Part shown: positions 7,718 through 16,117 of the stretch, one piece after another
Numbering within the stretch: the first letter of the stretch is position 1
Layout of the letters: each line of letters begins with the position of its first letter
Source: an uncultured Saprospiraceae bacterium
Lineage (GTDB): Bacteria; Bacteroidota; Bacteroidia; Chitinophagales; Saprospiraceae
Direction: 5' to 3'
Assembly (NCBI GenBank): GCA_937995755.1
Contig: CALKJD010000020.1
Coordinates: 1-38,204 of the forward strand
Length of the DNA stretch: 38,204 bases
Notes under the pieces: generated by a model
Database searches by the model: none
What the model saw: only the letters and a program-made list of their open reading frames with translations
What the model was told of the DNA's origin: nothing
Translations under genes and position numbers: made by a program

Positions 7718-9817
7718 CTAGAAGAAAGTTGCTCTGTTATCTGCAATCTCTACAGTTTTCTTAAGCGCTTCTATAGTCTTAAGTTCTGCTTGATTTCTAG
7801 AAGATCTAGTTTTAAGTTGTCTCATCTGAGGAATATTAGCAACCGTTCCTTCTGTCTTATTAGTTGGTGATACCAAGAATACTCCTGATGTTCCTACTAC
7901 TGCTGATGTTCCATTTACTTCTGTAGCGAACGCTTTTGCAATCACTTTGTTTTCAGACCCAATTCCTGGGATAAATGATGCACCCATAGATACATTGTCT
8001 GCCGTCGCTACTTCTGTTCCGTACTTTGCAGCTACTGCATTTAGATCAGTTCCTAGCGAACCTACTATTGATTCAGCTTTCTTAATATTAGCTACCGTTG
8101 CCTCTAAAGTACCACGCATAGATTCTGCAGAAAATAAACCTGGCTTTTGAACACTCTTAAGTCCTACGATTACATATTTGTTATCAAAGTAGTTTACCTT
8201 ATCACTATATGAGTATACTGTAGGTGATACTTCTCCGATTTCTGTATCAGATTCATAAGCCCACTTTATCATATCTCTAGAACTGTCATCAGACCCTAAT
8301 ACACCTACGCTATAATCGTTAGCTTTAAGTGGACCAGATGTTTGGAAGTTATAACCCATTGCTGATGCAGCAGATGACATAGATGCCATATCTCTGTTCT
8401 GAGTAATAAGGTCATTGATTTTATCATTTAACAGATTCTGAGTTTCTTCAGATGGAATGATTGGAGTACGTACATAAGCTACTTTGAACTTATCGTTTCT
8501 ATCATTGTAGATAAGATCTTCAACCTTTATAAGGTGAACACCAAATTGCGTTTTCACTTTATAAACTCCTCCAACTCTACCATTAAAGACTGCTTCGTTG
8601 AATGCTGGTACCATCATACCCTGTTGGAAAGTACCAAGATCTCCACCTTTAGCTCCTGAACCAGGATCTTGTGAATTATCTTCAGCTAACTTAGAGAATT
8701 TTGCTCCTCTATTAAGTTCGTTACGTAGACTATCGATAAATGCATCTGCTGCTGCATAATCTTCAGCTGTACCTGTTGTAATTCTTCTTAGGATATGTTT
8801 AGCTTCTGCAGAATCAGGCATTACTTTTTTATCAAGTACTTTAGCCATGAAGTAAGATCCTTGCTCAGAATATGGACCATATAGTTCACCAACGTTCACT
8901 GCATCAAGTTGACCTTTTAGCCCTTCAGGAAGATCACTGTTACTAAAGTATACGCTTGACCAAAATCCACCATTGTTAAATGCTACTATAGAATCATTAT
9001 CTGCAGTTGCATTTTTTAGACTCTGTCCAGCTTTCATTACTTCTTGTTTCCACTTAGCACTATCTTTTGCTGATGGATATACATCTACTACAGCATATTG
9101 TAATACTCTCGTTTCTTCTTTAGAGGTATACTTCGTTGCATTTTCTTTCATGTATGCAGTAATATCTGCATCAGATACTTCTACTTCAGTATCGATAGCA
9201 TCAAATGGTATCTTTACATATGACATATTTAATGAGCTATTACTTGCTGCTCCAGTCTCCTCGACTAAAAACTTAGGTGTGTATATCGCTTTAGAAACGA
9301 GGTTACCTATTTTGTTTTGTAGCTCAGTCTTTTGAATTTGCTTTTCTTGCTCTACCCAAAAGTTTTCGAACTGTGCAGATAAAGGATCGTTACCTTCGAT
9401 CAACTGTTTGTGTTGTAAAAGCGTAGTTCTATCTACCTGACCAGTTTGACTATTACGATAGTTATTAGTGATGATAGGGCTTAATCTATTACCAAATTGA
9501 AGATCCATAAGCTCTGCTTTAGTCACTCCTAATCCAAGCTCCTCAGCTTGCTCTTCTACGATTGCTTTCTCAACGAAAAAGTCCCAAAGGTTCTTTCTTC
9601 TTGAAAATACATCAGGATTTCCACTATATAAAGCAGTTTCCGCTTTACTGAAATCTCTGTAATCAATCTTCTGACCTGCGATCTCTCCCATGTTCATCGC
9701 TGCTCCTCCTCTGTTCGCATTTCCTTGCATATCCATAAGGATAAATGCAGCTAAAGCAAGACCGAGAATAATCAGTACAAACCAAAAATTTTTTCTAATA
9801 GTACCTATTAATGCCAT
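7718..9817 (-). CDS. ppiD: PpiD/SurA-like periplasmic peptidyl-prolyl isomerase
   Basis: A 699-residue inner-membrane-anchored foldase. A short cytoplasmic N-terminus is followed by one membrane helix (about 11-28), then a SurA/PpiD N-terminal chaperone segment (about 40-190). One parvulin domain lies at about 338-433 and includes AKHILRRI, FSKLAEDNSQDPGS, GGDLGTFQQGMMVPAF and VKTQFGVHLIKV. The remaining C-terminal 260 residues resemble PpiD proteins of Bacteroidota. The family helps newly exported proteins fold in the periplasm. It stands alone between a strong terminator and a well-formed promoter. Confidence 0.9.
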   Translation of the reverse strand: MALIGTIRKNFWFVLIILGLALAAFILMDMQGNANRGGAAMNMGEIAGQKIDYRDFSKAETALYSGNPDVFSRRKNLWDFFVEKAIVEEQAEELGLGVTKAELMDLQFGNRLSPIITNNYRNSQTGQVDRTTLLQHKQLIEGNDPLSAQFENFWVEQEKQIQKTELQNKIGNLVSKAIYTPKFLVEETGAASNSSLNMSYVKIPFDAIDTEVEVSDADITAYMKENATKYTSKEETRVLQYAVVDVYPSAKDSAKWKQEVMKAGQSLKNATADNDSIVAFNNGGFWSSVYFSNSDLPEGLKGQLDAVNVGELYGPYSEQGSYFMAKVLDKKVMPDSAEAKHILRRITTGTAEDYAAADAFIDSLRNELNRGAKFSKLAEDNSQDPGSGAKGGDLGTFQQGMMVPAFNEAVFNGRVGGVYKVKTQFGVHLIKVEDLIYNDRNDKFKVAYVRTPIIPSEETQNLLNDKINDLITQNRDMASMSSAASAMGYNFQTSGPLKANDYSVGVLGSDDSSRDMIKWAYESDTEIGEVSPTVYSYSDKVNYFDNKYVIVGLKSVQKPGLFSAESMRGTLEATVANIKKAESIVGSLGTDLNAVAAKYGTEVATADNVSMGASFIPGIGSENKVIAKAFATEVNGTSAVVGTSGVFLVSPTNKTEGTVANIPQMRQLKTRSSRNQAELKTIEALKKTVEIADNRATFF

Positions 9818-9917
9818 TTCTATAAATTATAGTTGTTTGTTATAACTGGTTTGATACTGAATTCGATATACATTCAAAAGATTGTAATCGGCTCAATATC
9901 AGAGCCCAAAAGTGGCG

Positions 9918-9948
9918 CAAAGGTAAATTATTTAAGGTATATAACAAA
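9918..9948 (-). promoter_or_regulatory. Complete -33/-7 promoter of the ppiD-like gene
   Basis: The minus strand carries TTTG at 9948-9945, then 19 bases, then TACCTTTG at 9925-9918. Both elements match the Bacteroidota sigma-A consensus at the classical spacing. The leader before the ATG would be about 95 bases. This is the best-formed promoter in the window. Confidence 0.75.
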
Positions 9949-10210
9949 CAAAATCTTCATGTTAGTGTTCGAGCGTAATCAATAGGCATAATGCACCTTT
10001 GGTAAAGATTGGGACAATTCATATAATAATCAGCAATAATATATAGTTCACTCAAAACATATATGTGGCACCTCAAGAGTAAACCATACTAGTATTATCT
10101 GTGTATATATATCATAAGATATCCTCGACTTCACAATTTTTGTGAGATTGTAGACACATATCTAGTTAAGAATTACGACTTTTGCAATCACTTACAAAAT
10201 CAACACGTAC
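9949..10210. other. Divergent regulatory gap with hyphenated palindrome
   Basis: Upstream of the acyl-CoA dehydrogenase, TCACAA (10131-10136) and TTGTGA (10140-10145) form a perfect inverted repeat around TTT. A near-consensus -7 element, GACTTTTG, lies at 10177-10184. The palindrome would sit about 45-60 bases before the start of transcription, where an activator or repressor could bind. Confidence 0.4.
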
Positions 10211-11389
10211 ATGGAATTCATACTTACAGAAGAACAACTTGCAGTAAAAGAGGCAGCGAGAGAATTTGCACAACAAACATTATTACCTGGTGTAATAGAG
10301 AGAGATACACATATGACCTACCCTACGGAACAAGTTCGTGGGATGGCAGAAATGGGTTTTCTAGGTATGATGGTGTCTCCAGAGTATGGTGGCGGAGGTA
10401 TGGATACCTTGTCCTATGTATTAGCGATGGAAGAACTATCTAAAGTAGATAACAGCTGTAGTGTAATCGTGTCTGTAAATAACTCACTTGTATGCTGGGG
10501 TTTAGAAACGTATGGTAGTGAAGAACAAAAGAAAAAGTATCTTACTAAACTAGCTACAGGTGAATCTATAGGTGCTTTTTGTCTGTCTGAACCTGAAGCC
10601 GGAAGTGATGCTACAAGTCAGCGTACCACAGCTGTAGATATGGGAGACCACTACATAATTAATGGTACTAAAAACTGGATTACAAACGGTGGCAGTTCAC
10701 AAATACACCTAGTAATAGCTCAAACAGATGTAGAAAAAGGACATAAAGGGATCAACGCATTCATAGTAGAAACTGACTGGGATGGCGTAGTAATAGGTGC
10801 TAAAGAAGATAAACTAGGTATCAGAGCTTCTGACACTCACACTATTCTTTACAACGACGTAAAAGTTCCTAAAGAGAACCGTATCGGTGATGATGGATTT
10901 GGGTTCAAATTTGCGATGAAAGTACTTTCTGGTGGTCGTATCGGTATCGCTGCACAGGCACTAGGTATTGCTGCTGGAGCATATGAGCTATCTGTTAAGT
11001 ATGCTAAAGAAAGAGAAGCTTTCGGTAAACCTATCAGTCAGCACCAAGCAATCGCCTTCAAATTAGCAGATATGTCTACAGATATCGAAGCTGCTAGACT
11101 AATGGTATATAGAGCTGCATGGATGAAGGATAATGGTCTAGACTACACTTCTGGTGCTGCGATGGCTAAGTTAATAGCCTCTGATGCCGCGATGAAGCAC
11201 ACCGTTGAAGCAGTGCAAGTACACGGCGGATATGGATTCGTAAAAGAATATCATGTTGAACGTCTAATGAGAGATGCTAAGATCACACAGATATACGAGG
11301 GTACTTCTGAAATTCAAAAGCTTGTAATCAGTCGTAATATTCTAAAAGGTACGTTGTACGAACCAATGTGGAAACCAAGTAATTCGTAA
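10211..11389 (+). CDS. Acyl-CoA dehydrogenase (short/butyryl-CoA type)
   Basis: A 392-residue FAD flavoprotein that makes the alpha-beta double bond in acyl-CoA during beta-oxidation and passes electrons to ETF. Domain order is normal: N-terminal helices, a middle strand domain with AFCLSEPEAGSDA (122-134) and NGTKNWITN (151-159), and a C-terminal helical domain with REAFGKPISQHQAI and VQVHGGYGF. The catalytic base is Glu363 in YEGTSEIQ, the position used by short- and medium-chain enzymes. The length and the SQHQAI stretch favour a butyryl-CoA-like enzyme, but chain length is not certain. No ETF or other beta-oxidation genes are adjacent. Confidence 0.93.
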   Translation: MEFILTEEQLAVKEAAREFAQQTLLPGVIERDTHMTYPTEQVRGMAEMGFLGMMVSPEYGGGGMDTLSYVLAMEELSKVDNSCSVIVSVNNSLVCWGLETYGSEEQKKKYLTKLATGESIGAFCLSEPEAGSDATSQRTTAVDMGDHYIINGTKNWITNGGSSQIHLVIAQTDVEKGHKGINAFIVETDWDGVVIGAKEDKLGIRASDTHTILYNDVKVPKENRIGDDGFGFKFAMKVLSGGRIGIAAQALGIAAGAYELSVKYAKEREAFGKPISQHQAIAFKLADMSTDIEAARLMVYRAAWMKDNGLDYTSGAAMAKLIASDAAMKHTVEAVQVHGGYGFVKEYHVERLMRDAKITQIYEGTSEIQKLVISRNILKGTLYEPMWKPSNS

Positions 11390-11477
11390 TTAATTACTGA
11401 CGATATTCATTATCTAATCTTGGATAATAATAACTAAAGTATTTTTTCTCTGTTGACTACTTTGACTGTTGACTAAT

Positions 11478-11485
11478 TACTTTTG
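11478..11485 (+). promoter_or_regulatory. -7 element abutting the M50 protease start
   Basis: TACTTTTG is an exact TAnnTTTG and ends seven bases before the ATG at 11493. The message would have almost no leader. Three TTGACT copies (11453, 11462, 11469) precede it, including the nine-base direct repeat TGTTGACTA at 11451-11459 and 11467-11475. Confidence 0.5.
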
Positions 11486-11492
11486 ATAGATA

Positions 11493-12569
11493 ATGGGTAA
11501 GACTTTTCACATTTGCACAATAGCGGGTATTCCTCTAAAGGTCCATTGGACTTTTGGTCTCACACTGCTTTTTGTTGCCTATGTGGTCCATTTACACAAT
11601 TTGACGACCGCTGCTAGTATCGGTTTCTCTTTATTGGTGTTGGTCATGTTTATTTGTGTAATTCTGCATGAATTTGGACATGCTATGGCTGCACGTCGGT
11701 ACAATATTAAAACTTTAGATATTATAATATCTCCGATAGGCGGACTGGCTAGGTTACAAGATATTCCACAAGAACCCATTAAAGAATTAGTGATAGCATT
11801 GGCTGGCCCTGCTGTCAATGTAATAATCGCTACTATTATAGGTTGCTACTTACATTTCGTGTTGGGTACTGAGCTTATTCCTAGTGGTGATAACCTCGAA
11901 CTACTGGGTTATTCGATCGACTTTCTAAAGTTTGTTTTTACGATCAATATCATGTTGTTTGTCTTTAACCTTATTCCTGCTTTTCCAATGGATGGTGGTA
12001 GAGTGATGAGGGCTCTATTGTCCATGAAGCTAGAAAGAGTGTTAGCTACTCGTGTGGCTATGTGGCTAGCGAGGTTAATTTCTTTTGCATTTGTAGCCAT
12101 TGCTCTTAACACGCACAATATCACTCTTGGCCTTATTGGCTTATTTGTATATATCATGTCTGGTAAGGAATATGCCTATGTCAAGATGATCAAAAGGGCA
12201 TCTTCAACAGTGTCGGAAGTACTGCAATCTCAATTTACTAAACTAAAAACTACAGATTCATATCAATCCGTAATAGAGGCCTATCAAAAAGGAAATGAAA
12301 AAAACTTCTTGGTCTATGACGAATCTGAAAACCTTGTAGGATCTATACCTGAAGTATTCATTAAGGATGCAGTAAAAACCAACCATTATCCTGAATCAAT
12401 AATAGACCTAATGAGTACCAAAGTTGCCATAATAGCTCCGACTTCTATCTTAAGAAAAGTGGCTAATATGATGAGTCATGAAGGTATTGCTATATGCGCT
12501 GTACAAGAAGGAGATGAACTAATTGGTGTTCTCGATAGATATGCTGTAGAACGATTTATGAAAAAATAG
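11493..12569 (+). CDS. Site-2-type intramembrane metalloprotease (M50) with CBS domains
   Basis: A 358-residue polytopic membrane protein of the SpoIVFB/Rip3 type. The zinc motif HEFGH is at 59-63, inside a hydrophobic helix. The third ligand is Asp167 in LIPAFPMDGGR. Six or so hydrophobic segments span residues 18-215. A C-terminal pair of CBS-like repeats occupies about 225-356 (for example DLMSTKVAIIAPTS and EGDELIGVLDR). CBS pairs commonly bind adenine nucleotides, so cleavage of a membrane-bound regulator could respond to energy state; the substrate is unknown. The gene is co-directional with the dehydrogenase but has its own promoter. It converges on the phosphatase gene with only 13 bases between the stops. 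Confidence 0.9.
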   Translation: MGKTFHICTIAGIPLKVHWTFGLTLLFVAYVVHLHNLTTAASIGFSLLVLVMFICVILHEFGHAMAARRYNIKTLDIIISPIGGLARLQDIPQEPIKELVIALAGPAVNVIIATIIGCYLHFVLGTELIPSGDNLELLGYSIDFLKFVFTINIMLFVFNLIPAFPMDGGRVMRALLSMKLERVLATRVAMWLARLISFAFVAIALNTHNITLGLIGLFVYIMSGKEYAYVKMIKRASSTVSEVLQSQFTKLKTTDSYQSVIEAYQKGNEKNFLVYDESENLVGSIPEVFIKDAVKTNHYPESIIDLMSTKVAIIAPTSILRKVANMMSHEGIAICAVQEGDELIGVLDRYAVERFMKK

Positions 12570-12582
12570 AGTATTGCCTCTT

Positions 12583-13365
12583 CTACCTATTCAGTACTTC
12601 TTTCACTCTATCATAAAACTGTGGTGCTGAAGCTAGTGTCTCGATACCTCTAAAGCCCTCTTGATTTCCTGAATAATCCGATACTTTTCCGCCTGCTTCT
12701 CTAACTAAAAGTGTGCCTGCAGCTACATCCCATGGATTGAGCATTGATTCATAATATGCACCAAACCTACCACAAGCCACATAGGCTAAATCTAAAGCGG
12801 CAGATCCCATACGCCTTACGCCTCTAGTATTCATTAACCATTCTTTTATGTACCCAAAAATTTTCTCGGTATCATAATCATTACGATATGGAAAACCTGT
12901 AGCAATCAAAATATCCCTAAACTCTATACGCTGCGATACTTGGATGGGATCATCATTAAGAAATGCACCTCCACTTTTACTAGCATAAAATTGTTCTCCA
13001 CTATTTACTTCATGAACAATACCTACTAATAAATCACCTTGATATGATAATGCAACACTTACTGCGAAGTGAGGTACACCCATAAGAGAGTTGGTAGTAC
13101 CATCTAGTGGATCGATTATCCACATATATGGTTTTTGTGTGTCTTCTATTGTATCTTCTTCAGTGAGAAATCCTGCTTCTGGAAGTATTTTAGACAGCTT
13201 ATCAACTAGTATTCGTTCTGCACCCTTATCGACATGAGAGACAAGGCTATTAAGCTCTTTCTCTTCTATATCAGCAGCCGTTACTTTAACTATTTCACTT
13301 TTGATATATAATGCAGCTACGTTAACTGCTTCACGTGTATCGCTAAGTGTTTGTGCAAGATTCAT
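12583..13365 (-). CDS. suhB: Inositol monophosphatase family protein
   Basis: A 260-residue Mg-dependent phosphatase of the IMPase/SuhB fold. Metal ligands are visible as Glu69/Glu70 (FLTEED), Asp85 and Asp88 in WIIDPLDGTTN, and Asp213 in NPWDVAAG. The substrate may be myo-inositol 1-phosphate or a related sugar phosphate. CysQ-like activity on PAP cannot be excluded from sequence alone. It is the last of three minus-strand genes, but a terminator separates it from the Nfu gene, so it is probably transcribed separately. Confidence 0.9.
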   Translation of the reverse strand: MNLAQTLSDTREAVNVAALYIKSEIVKVTAADIEEKELNSLVSHVDKGAERILVDKLSKILPEAGFLTEEDTIEDTQKPYMWIIDPLDGTTNSLMGVPHFAVSVALSYQGDLLVGIVHEVNSGEQFYASKSGGAFLNDDPIQVSQRIEFRDILIATGFPYRNDYDTEKIFGYIKEWLMNTRGVRRMGSAALDLAYVACGRFGAYYESMLNPWDVAAGTLLVREAGGKVSDYSGNQEGFRGIETLASAPQFYDRVKEVLNR

Positions 13366-13390
13366 CTAATTTGTTTTATTATATTAACTA

Positions 13391-13420
13391 AAAAAGGGTT
13401 CGCCTTTAGACAAACCCTTT
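13391..13420 (-). terminator. Terminator of the Nfu gene
   Basis: AAAGGGTT (13393-13400) pairs with AACCCTTT (13413-13420). Read on the minus strand it is followed by TTTTTAGTTAAT. It lies about 60 bases beyond the stop of the Nfu-like gene and before the phosphatase gene. Confidence 0.75.
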
Positions 13421-13479
13421 AAATTTTATATTTCTACTGAGGTGCACCGTAGTTTAAACTACTCGCACAGCAATGGTCA

Positions 13480-14091
13480 TTATCCCATTTCAGCTACTAC
13501 TTCTTTCACTTCCGGTACCATACGCTTAAGCATACCTTCGATACCCGCTTTGAGTGTCACTGACGATGATGGACAACCACTACATGAACCTTGTAATATT
13601 ACGGTTACTATACCTTGATCAAATGCTTTAAATTCGATATTTCCACCATCCATTTCAACTGCTGGTTTCACATAAGTATCTATCAACTCTCTGATCTTCT
13701 TCACTAGCTCAGCTTGCTCTCCTGTGTACTCATATGCTACACCTCTTTCCTCTTCTATCTTTGCCATAGCCTCTGAAAAACCTTCTGTAAGTATCACCTT
13801 ATCAGCCTCAACATATTCTTTGATAAACTGCTTAAGTGGAAGCATAATATCATCCCAGCTATAGTTAAATTCCTTAGTAACTGTTACGAAGTTATTGCAT
13901 ACATACACACCCTTAACATAAGGAAAATCAAATAACTCAGAACCAAGTGGAGACCATTCTTTAGCCAACGCCTCTTCTCTGAAATCCGCAGTACCTTTAA
14001 ATAGCATCTTATTAGTAACGAACTTGAGAGACTCTGGATTAGGAGTCTGCTCTGTGTATAGCATTACTGGGCTCTTAGTTGCTGTATCCAT
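13480..14091 (-). CDS. nfuA: Nfu-type Fe-S scaffold/carrier protein
   Basis: A 203-residue two-domain protein. Residues 10-95 match the Nfu N-terminal domain (YTEQTPNPESLKF start, FPYVKGVYVCNNFVTVTK). Residues 128-200 are a NifU C-terminal domain with the cluster-binding pair Cys170 and Cys173 (GSCSGCPSS). Two monomers share a [4Fe-4S] cluster through CXXC and deliver it to client enzymes. This architecture is that of mitochondrial NFU1 and alphaproteobacterial or Bacteroidota Nfu rather than E. coli NfuA, whose N-domain is different. It complements the isc genes at the left end of the window. Confidence 0.93.
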   Translation of the reverse strand: MDTATKSPVMLYTEQTPNPESLKFVTNKMLFKGTADFREEALAKEWSPLGSELFDFPYVKGVYVCNNFVTVTKEFNYSWDDIMLPLKQFIKEYVEADKVILTEGFSEAMAKIEEERGVAYEYTGEQAELVKKIRELIDTYVKPAVEMDGGNIEFKAFDQGIVTVILQGSCSGCPSSSVTLKAGIEGMLKRMVPEVKEVVAEMG

Positions 14092-14168
14092 TGTGTATTA
14101 TTTATATTATTCTTTGTATTGATTCTATAGAAACGCAGTAAGCGTCAATAAGTTTCTTTTATTGGTAT

Positions 14169-14879
14169 TTATGCCATATTCGTGAAAACATTCTGCACGT
14201 CTTCATCATCGTCTAATTTATCAAGTAACTTTTCGATATCTGGCATCTGATCATCTGAATAATCTACTGGAGAAGTCGGTAATCTTTGTAAATCAGCCTT
14301 TTCAACTTCAATATTCATTTTCTCAAAAGCTTCTGTCAATGTACCGAAATCCTTATAATCTCCATACGCATAAACAGTATCATCATCCGATTCAAATCGT
14401 TCTAGACCAAAATCAATCATTTCTAATTCCATCTCTTCAAGGTCCATATCATCCGTTTTCTTGAACTCAACTACCACCTTTCTATCAAATAGGTATTCTA
14501 AAGAACCATTAGGCACCATAGAACCCCCAGTTTTAGAGAAATATGATTTCACATTGGCTACAGTACGAGTTGTATTATCTGTAGCACACTCTACAAATAC
14601 TAAGATTCCATGTGGTCCTTTACCTTCATAATTAATCTCCGTATAATCAGTAGCATCTTTACCTTCTGCCCTTTTAATTGCCGCAGTAATATTATCCTTT
14701 GGCATATTCTGCTTCTTAGCATTCTGAATTGCTAAACGCAGCGTAGGGTTCATATCAGGATCAGATCCTCCACTTTTAGCTGCTACAGTAATCGCTTTAG
14801 CCAGTTTTGGAAAAATCCTGGACATTGTGGCCCATCTTTTCTCTTTAGCAGCTCTACGGTATTCAAATGCTCTTCCCAT
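14169..14879 (-). CDS. yebC: YebC/PmpR family protein (TACO1-like)
   Basis: A 236-residue protein of normal family length. The start MGRAFEYRRAAK and the motif KRWATMSRIFPKLAK, then RLAIQNAKKQNMPKDNI and YEGKGPHGILVFVECATDN, are diagnostic. YebC proteins were long annotated as transcription regulators; recent work on the family assigns them to translation, where they relieve ribosome stalling at proline-rich stretches. The acidic C-terminus (DKLDDDEDVQNVF) is typical. A ruvC gene is often next to yebC elsewhere, but not here. Confidence 0.95.
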   Translation of the reverse strand: MGRAFEYRRAAKEKRWATMSRIFPKLAKAITVAAKSGGSDPDMNPTLRLAIQNAKKQNMPKDNITAAIKRAEGKDATDYTEINYEGKGPHGILVFVECATDNTTRTVANVKSYFSKTGGSMVPNGSLEYLFDRKVVVEFKKTDDMDLEEMELEMIDFGLERFESDDDTVYAYGDYKDFGTLTEAFEKMNIEVEKADLQRLPTSPVDYSDDQMPDIEKLLDKLDDDEDVQNVFTNMA

Positions 14880-14918
14880 CGTGAATTATCTCTTTTAATT
14901 TTTACTCTAATAATGTTG

Positions 14919-14926
14919 TAAAGGTA
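14919..14926 (-). promoter_or_regulatory. Likely -7 element of yebC
   Basis: The minus strand reads TACCTTTA, one base from TAnnTTTG, 40 bases before the ATG. The same octamer precedes thrB and dtd. Confidence 0.35.
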
Positions 14927-15051
14927 ATTGAACTTCCCTTGATAATGAAGCCCTATCTATATAACTATCACAACAAACGTACTTATATGTACATAACAAT
15001 GTATATCTAAGTTCCTGTATGTAATGGAAGTATAAAGATAATTCACTAAAA

Positions 15052-15150
15052 ACAAAAAAGGAAGCAGGGGGACTGCTTCCTCTAAATAATCTAAGGGTAT
15101 TATGAACTTATAGATTAAGTTCATAGTCTAAATGTAATTAAAATTAATGA
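15052..15150 (-). ncRNA. Candidate small RNA of about 100 nt
   Basis: The minus strand carries an exact -7 element, TATATTTG (15163-15156). A perfect ten-pair hairpin follows, TATGAACTTA/TAAGTTCATA (15101-15110 and 15116-15125, five-base loop). The end is a perfect eight-pair GC-richer hairpin, GGAAGCAG/CTGCTTCC (15060-15067 and 15073-15080), followed by TTTTTTGTTTTT on the minus strand. No minus-strand protein gene lies to the right that this terminator could serve, because the next gene is on the plus strand. The only frame through it (ATG at about 15125) crosses the terminator. The family is unknown. Confidence 0.45.
15060..15080 (-). terminator. Strong intrinsic terminator, minus direction
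   Basis: An eight-pair perfect stem with a five-base loop, followed on the minus strand by six T, one G and five T. The plus-strand side (TCTAAATAAT) lacks a U-tract, so it works mainly leftwards. Confidence 0.8.
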
Positions 15151-15276
15151 AATAACAAATATATCAACACATTATTCTACTTCACATAATAAAGCATTGA
15201 TATTATTCTAAACTATCATAGATATAAAAGAATATACCTAAAACTTATTTTAAATATGGTCTTCCGAATTTAGAGT

Positions 15277-15284
15277 TACTTTTG
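15277..15284 (+). promoter_or_regulatory. -7 element of the PAP2-like gene
   Basis: TACTTTTG is an exact TAnnTTTG, 22 bases before the TTG start at 15307. This leaves a leader of about 18 bases and supports that start. Confidence 0.5.
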
Positions 15285-15306
15285 CCGCACATTTAAAAAA
15301 GCATAT

Positions 15307-15969
15307 TTGAAAAAATCAAAACAGTGGAAATCACTTATTAACAATAAGGAATTTCTTAAAATCTGGATCCTATCTCTAGTTACTACACTAGCGGTACTTT
15401 TTATAGTAGGTCTTTACTTATGCTACAATGAATCTCGTACCAATGGTGTGATTCTAGATGATTTTATACTAGCTAACATTGAAGCTAGAGATGTGAGTAC
15501 CATGTTATTTTCTATAACCTGGATCTGTATTCTAGGAAGTCTTCCAATTTTATTGCGCACTCCAGAAAGGGCACTTAAAATATTTTGGGGTATCAGCATA
15601 ATGGGTATTACAAGATGTATCGTTATGTATATGGTACCATTAGATCCACCAATAGGTATTATTCCATTAAGGGATCCTTTCGTCGAAGGAGCATTCTATG
15701 ACAATAAGGTACTCGTAAAAGATCTATTCTTTTCCGGACATACATCCAATATGGTACTATTGACATTATTTATGGACTTTAAGTGGCTAAAGACATTACT
15801 TGCTATAGCATCTATAATAGTAGGATATCTTTTAATGGTTCAGCACGTTCATTACGCAATCGATGTAATCGCCGCACCATTTTTCGCTTACTTAGCTTAT
15901 AGACTAGCTAATAATGTAGCCGATAGGCTCGTGTACAAGTACAACCAGCCAATCCCAAGTAGTATTTAG
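15307..15969 (+). CDS. PAP2-like membrane phosphotransferase, sphingomyelin-synthase-related
   Basis: A 220-residue multi-pass membrane protein starting at a TTG; no in-frame ATG precedes the first helix. About five or six hydrophobic segments are seen. The PAP2 C-terminal type signature is clear: FFSGHTSNM (141-149, His145) and VHYAIDVIAA (181-190, His182 and Asp186). These match the D3 (SGHT) and D4 (HYT-x-DV) motifs of sphingomyelin and inositol-phosphoceramide synthases, whose His-His-Asp triad moves a phospho-head-group onto ceramide. Many Bacteroidota make sphingolipids, so a ceramide phospho-head-group transferase is plausible. A plain lipid phosphatase is the alternative. It sits 148 bases upstream of the sigma-factor operon. 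Confidence 0.75.
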   Translation: MKKSKQWKSLINNKEFLKIWILSLVTTLAVLFIVGLYLCYNESRTNGVILDDFILANIEARDVSTMLFSITWICILGSLPILLRTPERALKIFWGISIMGITRCIVMYMVPLDPPIGIIPLRDPFVEGAFYDNKVLVKDLFFSGHTSNMVLLTLFMDFKWLKTLLAIASIIVGYLLMVQHVHYAIDVIAAPFFAYLAYRLANNVADRLVYKYNQPIPSSI

Positions 15970-15982
15970 TAAGCCCCTAAAG

Positions 15983-15990
15983 TATTTTTG
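15983..15990 (+). promoter_or_regulatory. Possible -7 element of the sigma-factor operon
   Basis: TATTTTTG is an exact TAnnTTTG in the 148-base gap before the sigma-factor gene. The leader would be about 120 bases. No -33 partner is evident. Confidence 0.35.
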
Positions 15991-16117
15991 CCATATTTTT
16001 CTTAAGTATAAATCCTATTACTGTAACCTTTTGATTTGGTTAGAGTAATAGTCTATGTGAGATAATAAGAAATAGTAATTCTCTATCTTACACTACAACG
16101 AAACCAACAAGCTTCTT

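Noticed and set aside
15020..15125. Minus-strand frame starting MNLIYKFIIPLDYLEE
   Set aside because: It runs through a strong intrinsic terminator and resembles no family; the RNA-structure reading is better.
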